Positions 53,766 to 62,451 are shown, counted from the first letter of the stretch. The stretch is DNA of 64,000 bases from Nitrobacteraceae bacterium AZCC 2146 (GCA_036924855.1 JBAGRP010000001.1:7576770-7640769); one strand, 5' to 3'. The notes: a model not told the origin generated them from the sequence alone. A program made the numbers and translations.

Positions 53766-55184
53766 ATGGCGAAAACCGCAACCGCCAACCTGCGCAAGCT
53801 TCCCTCCGTCGACGAGGTGTTGAGAACCGTCCATGCAGGCGAAGCGGTCAAGCGCTTTGGACGAGCGGCCGTTGTCGGCGCGGTGCGTCGTGTCATCTCC
53901 GAATCCCGCGCAAATGGGGGCATCCCAAGCAAGCCGGACGAGGTGACAAGCGGGGTACTGGCGCTGCTTCAAGCGCAGGAAACGCCAAAGCTCCGGCCCG
54001 TGTTCAATCTTACAGGAACCGTTTTGCACACCAATCTCGGTCGTGCGATTCTTGCCGAGGCTGCAATCGAGGCTGCGGTCTCGGCCATGCGTTCGGCGGT
54101 GACACTTGAATTCGATCTTGAGAGCGGTCGGCGTGGCGAGCGGGATGATCACCTGCGCGATCTGCTGTGTGAACTCACGGGCGCCGAGGACGCGACCGTC
54201 GTCAACAACAATGCGGCGGCGGTTCTGGTCGTGCTCAACACACTTGCTCATCGGCGCGAAGCGATTGTTTCGCGGGGCGAATTGATCGAGATTGGCGGAG
54301 CGTTTCGCATGCCGGAGATCATGTCCCGCGCGGGGACGAAACTCGTCGAGGTAGGAACGACCAACCGCACACACAAGAAAGATTACATCGGAGCGATTGG
54401 TCCGAAGACCGGCATCATCTTCAAGGTTCACACGTCGAACTATCGAATCGAAGGCTTTACCAAGGAAGTCAGTGCCCGCGAACTGGCGACGTTGGCCTCT
54501 GAACGTAAGATCCCGATGGTTCACGATCTCGGTTCTGGAACACTTGTCGATCTTGTGCAGTTCGGTCTTGCCCATGAGCCGACGGTTGCGGAAGCGATTG
54601 CGGATGGAGCCGATGTGGTGACTTTCTCCGGCGACAAACTGCTCGGTGGTCCGCAAGCGGGACTTATCGTGGGCCGCAAGGATCTAATCGCTGCCATCAA
54701 TCGCAACCCTATGAAGCGAGCCCTGCGTCTCGACAAGATGCGGATCGCGGCGCTTGAGGCGACGCTCAAGCTCCATCGCAATCCCGATGGGCTCAAGCAA
54801 CAGTTGCCGACTTTTCGACTGTTGTCGCTTTCCAAGACCGAGATAGAGGCACGTGCACGCCGGATGCTCCGGGCCGTGCAAGTGTCGGTCGGCACTTTAT
54901 TCAAAGTTGAAATCGTGGATTGCCTGAGCCAGATCGGTTCAGGGGCTCTTCCGCTGGTTACCTTGCCAAGCGCCGGGCTTGCCGTTCGTCCGTCCTCGGC
55001 GCGTGGAGGCGGCCGCCTCTTGAAGCACCTGGCTGCCAGGTTTCGCAACCTGGACATTCCTGTCATCGGAAGAATCGAAGATCAGGCATTGGTCCTCGAC
55101 CTGCGATGTCTCGATGATGAGCGCGCGTTCGCGGAAAATCTCATATCGCTCGATCTTGCGGAGAAGAGCAATGCGAGGGCCTGA
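53766..55184 (+). CDS. selA: L-seryl-tRNA(Sec) selenium transferase
   Basis: A 472-residue PLP enzyme from ATG 53766 with GAGGTAAG upstream. It has the SelA opening LRKLPSVDEVLRT, GTVLHTNLGRAIL near residue 83, and TVVNNNAAAVLVVLNTLA near residue 145. The PLP lysine lies in FSGDKLLGGPQAGLIVG near residue 290. It converts Ser-tRNA(Sec) to Sec-tRNA(Sec) using selenophosphate from SelD. Its end overlaps the Sel1-repeat gene by 14 bases. Confidence 0.97.
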   Translation: MAKTATANLRKLPSVDEVLRTVHAGEAVKRFGRAAVVGAVRRVISESRANGGIPSKPDEVTSGVLALLQAQETPKLRPVFNLTGTVLHTNLGRAILAEAAIEAAVSAMRSAVTLEFDLESGRRGERDDHLRDLLCELTGAEDATVVNNNAAAVLVVLNTLAHRREAIVSRGELIEIGGAFRMPEIMSRAGTKLVEVGTTNRTHKKDYIGAIGPKTGIIFKVHTSNYRIEGFTKEVSARELATLASERKIPMVHDLGSGTLVDLVQFGLAHEPTVAEAIADGADVVTFSGDKLLGGPQAGLIVGRKDLIAAINRNPMKRALRLDKMRIAALEATLKLHRNPDGLKQQLPTFRLLSLSKTEIEARARRMLRAVQVSVGTLFKVEIVDCLSQIGSGALPLVTLPSAGLAVRPSSARGGGRLLKHLAARFRNLDIPVIGRIEDQALVLDLRCLDDERAFAENLISLDLAEKSNARA

Positions 55185-55959
55185 TTCTCATGCGGAGAAA
55201 TCTGGCGCGCGCTCGGTGCTGGATCAAATGGACGCGGCTTCCGAAGCGTTCGGGGCGGGAGACTATCTGACGGCGCTCGAGATATGGGGACCGCTTGCTC
55301 ATGCGGGAATCGCGCGGGCGCAGGCTCATATCGGCACATGCTTCGCCGAAGGCTGGGGGGTCGAGCCGGATTTGGAGCTCGCGGTGCGCTGGCTGACGCT
55401 ATCAGCGGATGCAGGAGACTCTGCCGGGCAACGAAATCTGGCGGCTCTCTATTTCAGAGGTGACGGCGTCAAGGAGAATTTCAAGCGCGCCGCCATACTT
55501 TACCGGTCTGCCTCGGAGGCCGGCGACGGGCCAGCACAGGACATGCTGAGCTGGATGCTGCTGGAAGGTAAAGTTATGGTGCACGACTATGCTGAGGCGC
55601 GGAAGTGGGCGCTGGCAGCAGCCAAACAAAACGTAGCTTCGTCCATGACGCGCCTTGGAATGATCTATCACAATGCTCTTGGCGTTGAGCGCAATCCGGG
55701 CCTCTCGGTTCACTGGTGGCGTCGGGGTGCCGAACGTGGCGATGCGGATGGTCAAGCCATGCTCGGCGCGGCCTATTATCTGGGGGCGGGCGTCAATCGG
55801 GATCCGGGCCAGGCCCTGACCTGGCTGTTGCGCGCGCAAGCTGGCAATAGTGCGCTTGCCTCTCGATTTCTCGCTGCGGCCCGGGCAGCACTCACAGAAC
55901 CCGAGATAGCCGAGGCGGAGCAGCGCGCCGCGAGGCCGCTGCCCGAACCGTCACCATGA
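55171..55959 (+). CDS. Sel1/TPR-repeat protein encoded between selA and selB
   Basis: A 262-residue protein from ATG 55171 (GGAGAAG upstream), overlapping selA. It is almost wholly built of Sel1-like repeats of about 36 residues. Repeats read [66 protein letters not shown] and [31 protein letters not shown]. There is no signal peptide. Such repeats bind proteins. The position inside the sel operon suggests a role in selenoprotein synthesis or formate dehydrogenase assembly, which is inference. Confidence 0.88.
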   Translation: MRGPDSHAEKSGARSVLDQMDAASEAFGAGDYLTALEIWGPLAHAGIARAQAHIGTCFAEGWGVEPDLELAVRWLTLSADAGDSAGQRNLAALYFRGDGVKENFKRAAILYRSASEAGDGPAQDMLSWMLLEGKVMVHDYAEARKWALAAAKQNVASSMTRLGMIYHNALGVERNPGLSVHWWRRGAERGDADGQAMLGAAYYLGAGVNRDPGQALTWLLRAQAGNSALASRFLAAARAALTEPEIAEAEQRAARPLPEPSP

Positions 55960-58016
55960 TTATCGGAACTGCAGGCCATATCGACCACGGTAAAACGTCT
56001 CTCGTGCGCGCGCTTACCGGCGTGGATACGGATCGCCTGAAGGAAGAAAAGGCGCGTGGCATTTCCATCGATCTCGGCTTTGCTTATCTCTCCGCCCCAA
56101 ACGGTTTGGTTCTTGGGTTTGTCGACGTTCCCGGCCACGAGAAATTCATTCACAACATGCTGGCCGGAGCTACAGGAATCGACTTCGTGATTCTGGTTGT
56201 GGCCGCCGATGACGGAATAAAGCCCCAGACGCTGGAACACCTCGCCATCGTCGATCTGCTCGGGATAGAGAGGGGTATTGTCGCCCTGACGAAGATCGAT
56301 CTGGTCTCCTCGTCGCGTCTGGCCGATGTATCAACGGACATTGCTCAGGTGTTGCAACAAACGAAGCTGTCTGGCGCTGCGATTGTCCCGGTGTCGACGG
56401 TGAGCGGCGAGGGCATCGCTGACTTTCGCGAACATCTGTTCGGTGTTGCCCGGACAGTCGGAGAACGGGCTGCATTGGGTCGTTTCCGTCTCGCCGTCGA
56501 TCGGTCGTTCATCCTGACCGGTGCTGGAACGATCGTCACCGGCACGGTCCTGTCTGGCGCGGTCTCGAAAGACGATCGCGTGATGATTTCCCCCACAGGC
56601 CTGCAGGCCCGCGTAAGATCAATCCATGCTCAGAATCATCCAAGCACTCGAGGCGTCGCGGGACAGCGATGTGCTCTCAACCTCGTGGGAGACGGCATCA
56701 GCAAGGATGCGATCTCTCGCGGCGACATGGTTCTCGACCCCGATCTGCACGCGCCCACGAACCGGATCGATGTCGATCTGCGGCTGCTTGCCTCCGAGGT
56801 AAAATCTGTCGGGCAATGGATGCCCGTTCGCCTGTTTCATGCTTCCGCAGATGTTGGCGCCCGTCTGGTATTGCTGGAAGATGCGCCGTTAGGGCCCGGC
56901 CAAACAGGCCGCGTGCAATTGGTCTTGGACCGGCCGATTGCCGCGGCCGTCGGGGATCGTTTCGTGGTTCGCGATACCACCGGCCAGCGCACAATCGGTG
57001 GCGGAAGATTTTTGGATCTGCGTGCGCCAGCTCGCAAGCGCCGGACGCCGGAGCGGCTTGCCCAATTGCGGGCTCGCAGTATTGACGTTCCCGAGGGAGC
57101 GCTGGCGGCTATGCTCGACATTGCGCCGAGGTTCGTCGAGCTATCGGTGTTTGCGCGCGATCGCGCTCTTTCGGAAAGTCGGATTCAGGAGATCGTCGAG
57201 CGGCTATCCATCGTCACATCGCAAACCGCAGGCGGCGTATTCGCGATGTCTGCACCGGTATGGTTGGAGTTCAAACGAGCCCTGCTCACGAAACTGCAGA
57301 CATTCCATGCGGACAATCCCGATCTGCAGGGCATCGGTCTCGATCGATTGAGAATGCAGCTTGAGCCGCGCCTGCCGGTGCTAGCGTTGCGTTCAATTCT
57401 TCAGGGATTTGCACGCGCCAAGGACGTTGCCTTGGACGGCGCGTGGGTGCGCCTCGCCGGCCATGAAGTGCGGTTGATTGACGAGGATGGGAAGCTCTGG
57501 ACGAAGATGGCTATATTGCTTTCCGGCCCGGAGCGGTTTCGTCCGCCGCGCGTGCGCGACATCGCAACAGTGCTGGGATTGCACGAAGCCGATGTGCGAC
57601 GTTTGTTGAAACTGCTCGGGCGTATGGGAAAAGTTGATGAAGTAGCACATGACCACTTCTTTTTGCGGACGACGGTGGCGGAGATGGTCGGGATCATCGT
57701 CGATCTGAGCCAGAGCCAGCCTCTTGGACAGTTCACTGCCTCACAGTTTCGCGATCGGGTGGACAGCGGTCGCAAGGTTGCAATCCAGATACTCGAATTT
57801 TTCGATCGTCATGGCGTGACGCTTCGTCGAGGTGACCTGCGCCGCATCAACACGCAGCGGCTCGATCTGTTTTCCAGATCGAGCGAGCATGAGGCTGATT
57901 ACACTCAGAATTCAGGAGGAGAATCGTCCCCGGTGGGACGTCCGGACTTCAAATCCGGGAGGGGCCGCGAGTCGGTCCTTGGTGGGTTCGACTCCCTCTC
58001 TCTTCCGCCACGTTAA
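55956..58016 (+). CDS. selB: Selenocysteine-specific elongation factor SelB; 3' end reads through selC
   Basis: A 686-residue EF-Tu-like GTPase. G1 is [14 protein letters not shown]3 [12 protein letters not shown] near residue 58 and G4 TKID near residue 112. C-terminal winged-helix repeats that bind the SECIS run from about residue 400. ATG 55956 overlaps the Sel1-gene stop. From residue 654 the reading frame runs through the tRNA-Sec gene, adding a 33-residue tail ([15 protein letters not shown] and more) that is not like a SelB end. The natural protein probably ends functionally near SRSSEHEAD at about residue 646. SelB delivers Sec-tRNA to UGA codons. Confidence 0.95.
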   Translation: MIIGTAGHIDHGKTSLVRALTGVDTDRLKEEKARGISIDLGFAYLSAPNGLVLGFVDVPGHEKFIHNMLAGATGIDFVILVVAADDGIKPQTLEHLAIVDLLGIERGIVALTKIDLVSSSRLADVSTDIAQVLQQTKLSGAAIVPVSTVSGEGIADFREHLFGVARTVGERAALGRFRLAVDRSFILTGAGTIVTGTVLSGAVSKDDRVMISPTGLQARVRSIHAQNHPSTRGVAGQRCALNLVGDGISKDAISRGDMVLDPDLHAPTNRIDVDLRLLASEVKSVGQWMPVRLFHASADVGARLVLLEDAPLGPGQTGRVQLVLDRPIAAAVGDRFVVRDTTGQRTIGGGRFLDLRAPARKRRTPERLAQLRARSIDVPEGALAAMLDIAPRFVELSVFARDRALSESRIQEIVERLSIVTSQTAGGVFAMSAPVWLEFKRALLTKLQTFHADNPDLQGIGLDRLRMQLEPRLPVLALRSILQGFARAKDVALDGAWVRLAGHEVRLIDEDGKLWTKMAILLSGPERFRPPRVRDIATVLGLHEADVRRLLKLLGRMGKVDEVAHDHFFLRTTVAEMVGIIVDLSQSQPLGQFTASQFRDRVDSGRKVAIQILEFFDRHGVTLRRGDLRRINTQRLDLFSRSSEHEADYTQNSGGESSPVGRPDFKSGRGRESVLGGFDSLSLPPR
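57915..58010 (+). tRNA. selC: tRNA-Sec (anticodon TCA), gene embedded in the 3' end of selB
   Basis: A 96-base tRNA including encoded CCA. The 8-bp acceptor GGAGGAGA pairs with TCTCTTCC (one G-T pair). The 6-bp D-stem is CGTCCC-CGGT-GGGACG with a 4-base loop. The anticodon stem CCGGA/TCCGG carries loop CTTCAAA with TCA at 57949-57951. A long variable arm and the T-loop TTCGACT follow; the T-stem has one U-U mismatch. These are hallmarks of bacterial tRNA-Sec. It lies on the same strand inside the selB frame, which only ends at 58016. Confidence 0.97.
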
Positions 58017-58027
58017 AGGAGATCGTG

Positions 58028-58489
58028 ATGGGTACCGCGGCATCTTTCCTCGACGCACTGAAGATATCGGCCGATCGCAGTTCCGCAGCAGAGGACGAGT
58101 TTCGACGCGGGATTGTCGAGCGAACGAAAGAGCTGGAAAAGCAGCGTTCCTTTGCATTCCGCAGGTTGAATCTGATGAAAGAGGTCGCCGGCGTCATTGC
58201 GGGAGCCGAGAGCGAAGAGATAGCGGTAGCCGGCGCGACTGCGGTCCTGCGCGCAAAACTTGGATGGGCGAGCGACAGCGAAGCTCGCGTAGAGGTCGTG
58301 TCCCGTTTTGCGCCGGTGGCTCAGGCCGTGTTTGCAAGCCTCGCACCTGACGAAGGCGACGAGGAGGAGAAACCCGACGTCATCGCGGCGCTGGGCGAAT
58401 TCGAGGCCTGGTACGCGGCGACGCATTCAAATCCGTTCTGGATCTTGTTTGAAAACTACATGCCGGAGACGCCTGTTGTCGATTTTTGA
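58028..58489 (+). CDS. Unknown protein downstream of selC
   Basis: A 153-residue soluble protein from ATG 58028, with AAGGAG 6 bases upstream, 11 bases after the selB stop. No signal or membrane segment. It is rich in charged residues, with a helical N-terminus (SSAAEDEFRRGIVERTKELEKQ) and Asp/Glu-rich centre (LAPDEGDEEEKPDV), ending ENYMPETPVVDF. I do not recognise the family. Position at the end of the formate/sel operon suggests a role in that system; it overlaps the next gene by 14 bases. Confidence 0.75.
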   Translation: MGTAASFLDALKISADRSSAAEDEFRRGIVERTKELEKQRSFAFRRLNLMKEVAGVIAGAESEEIAVAGATAVLRAKLGWASDSEARVEVVSRFAPVAQAVFASLAPDEGDEEEKPDVIAALGEFEAWYAATHSNPFWILFENYMPETPVVDF

Positions 58490-58865
58490 TGCAACTCTCA
58501 CCGATTTCGATCGATGGATCGCTACGGAATTCGGGAAGACCGGCCCGTTCACGGCGTTCGCTGTTCTGGTTGAAATTACTGGCAGCAAGGTAGCCCCGCT
58601 GTGCTCGACCTATTTCAACGTGATCGGAGAACAAGTTGACTGGGGAGAAATTACGGTTCTGTTCGCTGGAGCAGGGCAGGAATGGGATGGCGCAGCGGTC
58701 TTCCCGAATGTCGCCATCGGCGGTGGTCTGCTGAACAATCGGGACGCACGCCTGCAGCTGAGCCGACTTGAGGAGCGTCTCGATGACGATCGTTTGGTGT
58801 TGAATGAGGGGCACTTCTTTGACAAATGGGGGCGGAGAATGAAGATCGAGGAGGTAGAAGAATGA
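58476..58865 (+). CDS. Unknown small protein in the sel/formate operon
   Basis: A 129-residue protein as read from TTG 58476, the only start near the conserved-looking opening LSIFDATLTDFDRWIATEFG; the earlier part of the frame lies inside the preceding gene. Later stretches read FTAFAVLVEITGSKVAPLCSTYFNVIGEQVDWGEI and FPNVAIGGGLLNNRDARLQL. No domain recognised. The overlap with both neighbours (14 bases before, 4 after) shows it belongs to the same operon. Confidence 0.65.
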   Translation: MSIFDATLTDFDRWIATEFGKTGPFTAFAVLVEITGSKVAPLCSTYFNVIGEQVDWGEITVLFAGAGQEWDGAAVFPNVAIGGGLLNNRDARLQLSRLEERLDDDRLVLNEGHFFDKWGRRMKIEEVEE

Positions 58866-59104
58866 TAGTAGCCAGGTGCTTCATCGATGTGACGGACGAC
58901 CGTGACAGGGTGTTTGCCCATCGCCCTTGAACTCCGATCTGCCGAACATGGAAGAGCTTGGTCACAATCCATTGTACAGTAGTTGCTGCCGCCATGGATT
59001 ACGAGGCCAATGTGCTTTGCGCCCTGGAAGAAGTGAATGGGATGAACGTTGATGTTAGCGTTCGCAAATTCGGTGCATCCAAACCAGTTGATAGCCGGGG
59101 GTGA
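58862..59104 (+). other. Small reading frame with an in-frame UGA (possible Sec codon) or frameshift
   Basis: ATG 58862 overlaps the previous stop (ATGA) and reads MIVARCFIDVTDDRDRVFAH-RP before a UGA at 58928-58930. The same frame then continues for 57 codons to TGA 59102-59104. If the UGA is read as selenocysteine, the product is an 80-residue protein with a U-T-P-I-C segment. Alternatively, one missing C in the CCC at 58924-58926 would join the start to another frame that reads LNSDLPNMEELGHNPLYSSCC. Either lesion or recoding is possible; I recognise no family. Confidence 0.4.
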
Positions 59105-59176
59105 TGTGTCCAGTCCGCCCATCCGCTGCAACGGTTCAGGCCATCACGTCTTCGAGTACTTCGGGAGGAGATTGTA

Positions 59177-59416
59177 ATGCAAACAGCGAGTTTCTGGAGA
59201 TTATATGCTCGGCTTACCGCGTTTTTCCGGCCCGCTCGCAGCGGAAAATTCAAACCCAGAGATATGGCAGGGATTTCAGTTTCGCCGCTTCTGATCTTTG
59301 TTGCAATTACCCTATTTTTGATTCTGGCGATTATAGAAATTGATCAGCATCGCGATGAGTTAAGGGCGATAGGTGTGATCGTCGGTGACGGTGTTGTTGG
59401 GTTTGCCGCTCCGTGA
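59177..59416 (+). CDS. Small single-span membrane protein
   Basis: A 79-residue protein from ATG 59177 preceded by GGGAGGAG, a strong ribosome site. A basic N-terminal part (LYARLTAFFRPARSGKFKPRD) leads to one hydrophobic helix (VSPLLIFVAITLFLILAII at about residues 35-53) and a short acidic/neutral tail. No family recognised. It is the last gene of the sel region; a link to formate dehydrogenase assembly is possible but not shown. Confidence 0.6.
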   Translation: MQTASFWRLYARLTAFFRPARSGKFKPRDMAGISVSPLLIFVAITLFLILAIIEIDQHRDELRAIGVIVGDGVVGFAAP

Positions 59417-59545
59417 ATTCATTTCACTGGCGCCAATTTGATCGCTAGCGCCTATTTGACTTTTCGCGTCTGAATTCTCTGGCCCCTTGTTCGGAATCGC
59501 TGATATCGAGAAATTTTTTCTTGTTAGTCCATCAGCTTATTTTAA

Positions 59546-59770
59546 AGTTTCAGCAATACGCTACCCAGTGGTCGCGGAGATGCCCGGCCAATCATTTGGG
59601 ACGGGATGGGTCGTACGCTCGGCATCGAGGCCTAGCAACTTGGCGCAAGCGCCGGCGGCGCCGAACTCGCCACATGTGGAGGTGTCTTCAATTATGTAGC
59701 GGATTGGCTGATGCCGATCTATCGCAAGGGGATGGCTTTGGCCCACAGATTGGACTTTTATGAACGCTGA
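59546..59770 (+). pseudogene. Unidentified gene remnant with an internal TAG
   Basis: One frame reads RPIIWDGMGRTLGIEA, a TAG stop at 59633-59635, then LATCGGVFNYVADWLMPIYR-KGMALAHRLDFYER and TGA. The stretch after the stop looks like the end of a real enzyme, but I cannot name it. No start is visible. The gap 59417-59773 otherwise holds nothing recognisable. Confidence 0.35.
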
Positions 59771-59773
59771 TCG

Positions 59774-60673
59774 TCAGTCTCCATTTTTTTGCGCGCCTGG
59801 TGCAGTGGCTAATGCCTGTTCGAGGTGCAAGCGCATTTTGGCGGAGGCCTGGCTGAAGTCTCTTGTTGCGATCGCCTCGATGATGGCGACGTGCTCGCGG
59901 CACCAGTCCTGGACGCGGCGGCTGTTTCCATAGCTGCCGAATTCCAACAACCGCCTCAGTCGATTCTGGTGCTGGATCGCCTGAACGAAGAATGCGTTGC
60001 CGCAGAATTCGGCGCACATTTCGTGAAATGCCGCGTCGGTCTCGAACAGTTGCGAACTACTGACGGAGGCGATGTCGGGATGTGAGATGAGATACAAATG
60101 TTGCAGGCGCATCCGCTCGATTGCGGAGAGATCCGGCTTGAATGTCGGCAGCAGGAAGCAGGCGGGTTCCAGCGTGAGGCGAAATTCGTAGCTGCCTTGC
60201 AACGAGACCAAGGAGTCGAACGTCGGAAGGAAGGTCCATCCGTGCCCCTTGTTCTTCGCGATCAGGCCGTCCTCGGCGAGCCGCGACAGGGTGCGCGTCA
60301 GCGCGACCCGGTCGACGTCATAGCGGCGCGCGATTTCGCTCTGGGTCATGGAGTTCGGAACGACGTTATCCAGACGATCGCGAACCATCCGCTGGTAGAG
60401 CTTTTCGTCAGTCGTCGAAGGAACCTCGATCTCGATGCGATGCAATGAATCGAACGGCTTGCGCAGGAAGTATCCATGGTTTTTCCGCGTGTCCACGATG
60501 CCATGTTTGGCAAGAAGGTTCAGCGCCGAGCGGATCGGCGTTCGCGAGACGCCAACAAGATCGGCGAGTTGCTGCTCGCGCAGATGATGGCCCGGCTCCA
60601 GTTTGGCGTCGCGGATGACGTCCAGAAGCTGATTGGCCAAGTGGAAACTGCTCTGACGGGAGGAAGGCGCCAT
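59774..60673 (-). CDS. GntR family regulator with FCD-type effector domain and a second HTH segment
   Basis: A 299-residue regulator. The first winged HTH (residues about 10-72) reads LLDVIRDAKLEPGHHLREQQLADLVGVSRTPIRSALNLLAKHG. A second HTH-like segment at about residues 95-150 reads TQSEIARRYDVDRVALTRTLSRLAEDGLI. The C-terminal helical FCD-like domain has FHEMCAEFCGNAFF. The double HTH is less common than the single GntR form. It is divergent from the amino-acid importer and likely controls it through the repeated motif in the 197-base gap. Confidence 0.9.
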   Translation of the reverse strand: MAPSSRQSSFHLANQLLDVIRDAKLEPGHHLREQQLADLVGVSRTPIRSALNLLAKHGIVDTRKNHGYFLRKPFDSLHRIEIEVPSTTDEKLYQRMVRDRLDNVVPNSMTQSEIARRYDVDRVALTRTLSRLAEDGLIAKNKGHGWTFLPTFDSLVSLQGSYEFRLTLEPACFLLPTFKPDLSAIERMRLQHLYLISHPDIASVSSSQLFETDAAFHEMCAEFCGNAFFVQAIQHQNRLRRLLEFGSYGNSRRVQDWCREHVAIIEAIATRDFSQASAKMRLHLEQALATAPGAQKNGD

Positions 60674-60706
60674 TTTTTACGGAGGTTTTGAGGATTCAGC
60701 ACGAAA

Positions 60707-60723
60707 GTACAATGTGTTTCCAC
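60707..60723 (+). promoter_or_regulatory. Candidate GntR operator, copy 1
   Basis: GTACAATGTGTTTCCAC lies 34 bases upstream of the GntR start. Its near-identical reverse-complement partner is at 60816-60831. Together they probably form the binding sites of the adjacent GntR regulator. Confidence 0.5.
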
Positions 60724-60815
60724 AAATACAATAAATTCCTCGCTTGATCCATGCAAAAATAGAGGTGCTAAAGGCTTGAGCATGGAGTGCCTGCCGATAA
60801 GGCTTGACGAAACTG

Positions 60816-60831
60816 GTGGAAATAATTGTAC
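60816..60831 (-). promoter_or_regulatory. Candidate GntR operator, copy 2, overlapping the importer promoter
   Basis: GTGGAAATAATTGTAC is the reverse complement of GTACAATTATTTCCAC, matching copy 1 except for a short internal difference of about 3 bases. It overlaps a possible promoter (TTGACG at 60804-60809, TGTACA 17 bases later) 39 bases before the binding-protein gene. Confidence 0.5.
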
Positions 60832-60870
60832 ATTACGCATCAATAAAACAATCGAGGCACAGGTATCGCC

Positions 60871-61698
60871 ATGTCACGCTTGCGTATTGTCTGTGGAATG
60901 CTGTCGCTCTGCCTGTTCGGTCCGGCCCTGCTTTCTGGACAGGTTATGGCCGCCGATCTCTCGGCTGCCACTCTGGTCGAAAAAGGAGCGCTGACATACG
61001 GCGTTGCCGCCACCTTCGCGCCGTTCGAATATCAGAAGGACGGCAAGCTGACGGGCTTCGACATCGACATGATCGGTGCGTTGAGCAAAAAGCTCGGAGC
61101 CGACGCGAAGCCGATGAACATGGAGTTCAAGGGTCTGATCCCGGCGCTTCAGGGCGGCCGTATCGATCTCATCAACTCGGCCATGTACATCAATGCGCAG
61201 CGCGCGGAGCAGGTCGAATTCGTTCCCTATTTGAAGATCGGCAGTCTGGTTGTCGTGCAGGCTGCGAATCCCTCGAAGATCACCGGCCGCGACGACTCCC
61301 TGTGCGGGAAGACGATCGCCGTCACGCTCGGCGGCATTCAGGAGAGTTACGCGCGGCAGGACGACAAGCGGTGCCGCGACGGCGGGCTCGCAGGCGTCAC
61401 CGTGATGACGCTACCCACCGCGCAGGATTCGGCGTTGACGCTGCGGCAGGGGCGCGCCGACGCCCTGTTCAATTCCACGCCGGGCGCCGTCGAACTGATG
61501 GACAAGGTGCCGGGCGTCTACGCCACGGTCGGCCCTGAGTTCGAAGCAAACACCCAGATCGGCATCGCGGTGCGCAAGGGCGACACAGCGATGAAGGCGG
61601 CGGTCGAGGCTGCGCTCAAGGAGATCGTCGCCGACGGCACCTACAAGACACTGATCGAGACCTGGAAATTTCCCGCATCGGTGTCGCTGCTCAACTGA
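60871..61698 (+). CDS. Amino-acid ABC transporter substrate-binding protein (family 3)
   Basis: A 275-residue periplasmic binding protein. Residues 1-26 are a Sec signal (RIVCGMLSLCLFGPALLSGQVMA). The mature part has GALTYGVAATFAPFEYQKDGKLTGFDIDMIGALSKKLGADAK, the SBP_bac_3 opening, and GKTIAVTLGGIQESYA near residue 146. It belongs to the polar amino-acid/opine group. It opens an importer operon with permease and ATPase genes and an M20 peptidase, so the ligand may be an N-substituted amino acid or small peptide. Confidence 0.94.
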   Translation: MSRLRIVCGMLSLCLFGPALLSGQVMAADLSAATLVEKGALTYGVAATFAPFEYQKDGKLTGFDIDMIGALSKKLGADAKPMNMEFKGLIPALQGGRIDLINSAMYINAQRAEQVEFVPYLKIGSLVVVQAANPSKITGRDDSLCGKTIAVTLGGIQESYARQDDKRCRDGGLAGVTVMTLPTAQDSALTLRQGRADALFNSTPGAVELMDKVPGVYATVGPEFEANTQIGIAVRKGDTAMKAAVEAALKEIVADGTYKTLIETWKFPASVSLLN

Positions 61699-61710
61699 GA
61701 GGGCCTTGCC

Positions 61711-62436
61711 GTGTCAATCGAGCTCGTCCTGCAATATCTCGCTTCACCGAGTTTCGTTCGCGGCGCGGGGATGACGCTGCTGCTGACGGCGACTTCACTT
61801 TTCTTCGGCGTCGTGATCGGCCTCGTGCTCGCACTGATCCAGGAGAGCCGGACGCGAGCGGGGCAGATCGTGACGTTTGTCTACCTGTGGCTGTTTCGCG
61901 GCACGCCGGTGCTGTTCCAGGTCATTTTCATCTACAACGTGCTGCCGTCGTTCGGAATCAAGCTGTCGGCCTTCGTTTGTGCCGTGCTGGCACTGTCCTT
62001 GAACGAAGGCGCGTACATGGCGGAAATCCTGCGTTCGGGTCTGCAGGCGGTGAAGAAGGGCCAGCGCACAGCCGGCCTCGCGCTCGGCATGACCGGCGGC
62101 CAGATGATGCGTTATGTCGTCGTTCCACAGGCGGCGCGAATCGTGCTGCCGCCGATCGGCAATCAGATGATCGGCATGCTGAAGCTCAGCGCACTGGTCT
62201 CGGTGATCGCCGTCGAAGAACTGCTGCTGGTCGCCAATCAGACCGCGAGCGCCGACTTTCGCTACTTCGAGGCGTTGACCGCGGCCGGTATCTATTATCT
62301 CGCGATGACGACGGCCTTCATGGGCCTGCAGATCCTGATCGAGACAGCGCTCGATCCCAAGAAGCGCCAGCGGATGCGCCAGGTTTCGCTGACCGAGCGG
62401 ATGCTCGGAACATCGAAATCGTTTGCGGTCCGATAG
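61711..62436 (+). CDS. Amino-acid ABC transporter permease (HisM/GlnP family)
   Basis: A 241-residue permease starting at GTG 61711, 12 bases after the binding-protein stop. It opens FVRGAGMTLLLTATSLFFGVVIGLVLALIQ and has the coupling loop EGAYMAEILRSGLQAVKKGQRTAGLALGMT near residue 95, typical of the polar amino-acid group. Five or so helices are visible. It probably forms a homodimer channel, as only one permease gene is present. Confidence 0.94.
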   Translation: MSIELVLQYLASPSFVRGAGMTLLLTATSLFFGVVIGLVLALIQESRTRAGQIVTFVYLWLFRGTPVLFQVIFIYNVLPSFGIKLSAFVCAVLALSLNEGAYMAEILRSGLQAVKKGQRTAGLALGMTGGQMMRYVVVPQAARIVLPPIGNQMIGMLKLSALVSVIAVEELLLVANQTASADFRYFEALTAAGIYYLAMTTAFMGLQILIETALDPKKRQRMRQVSLTERMLGTSKSFAVR

Positions 62437-62451
62437 GTGCAGGGAGCAGTC

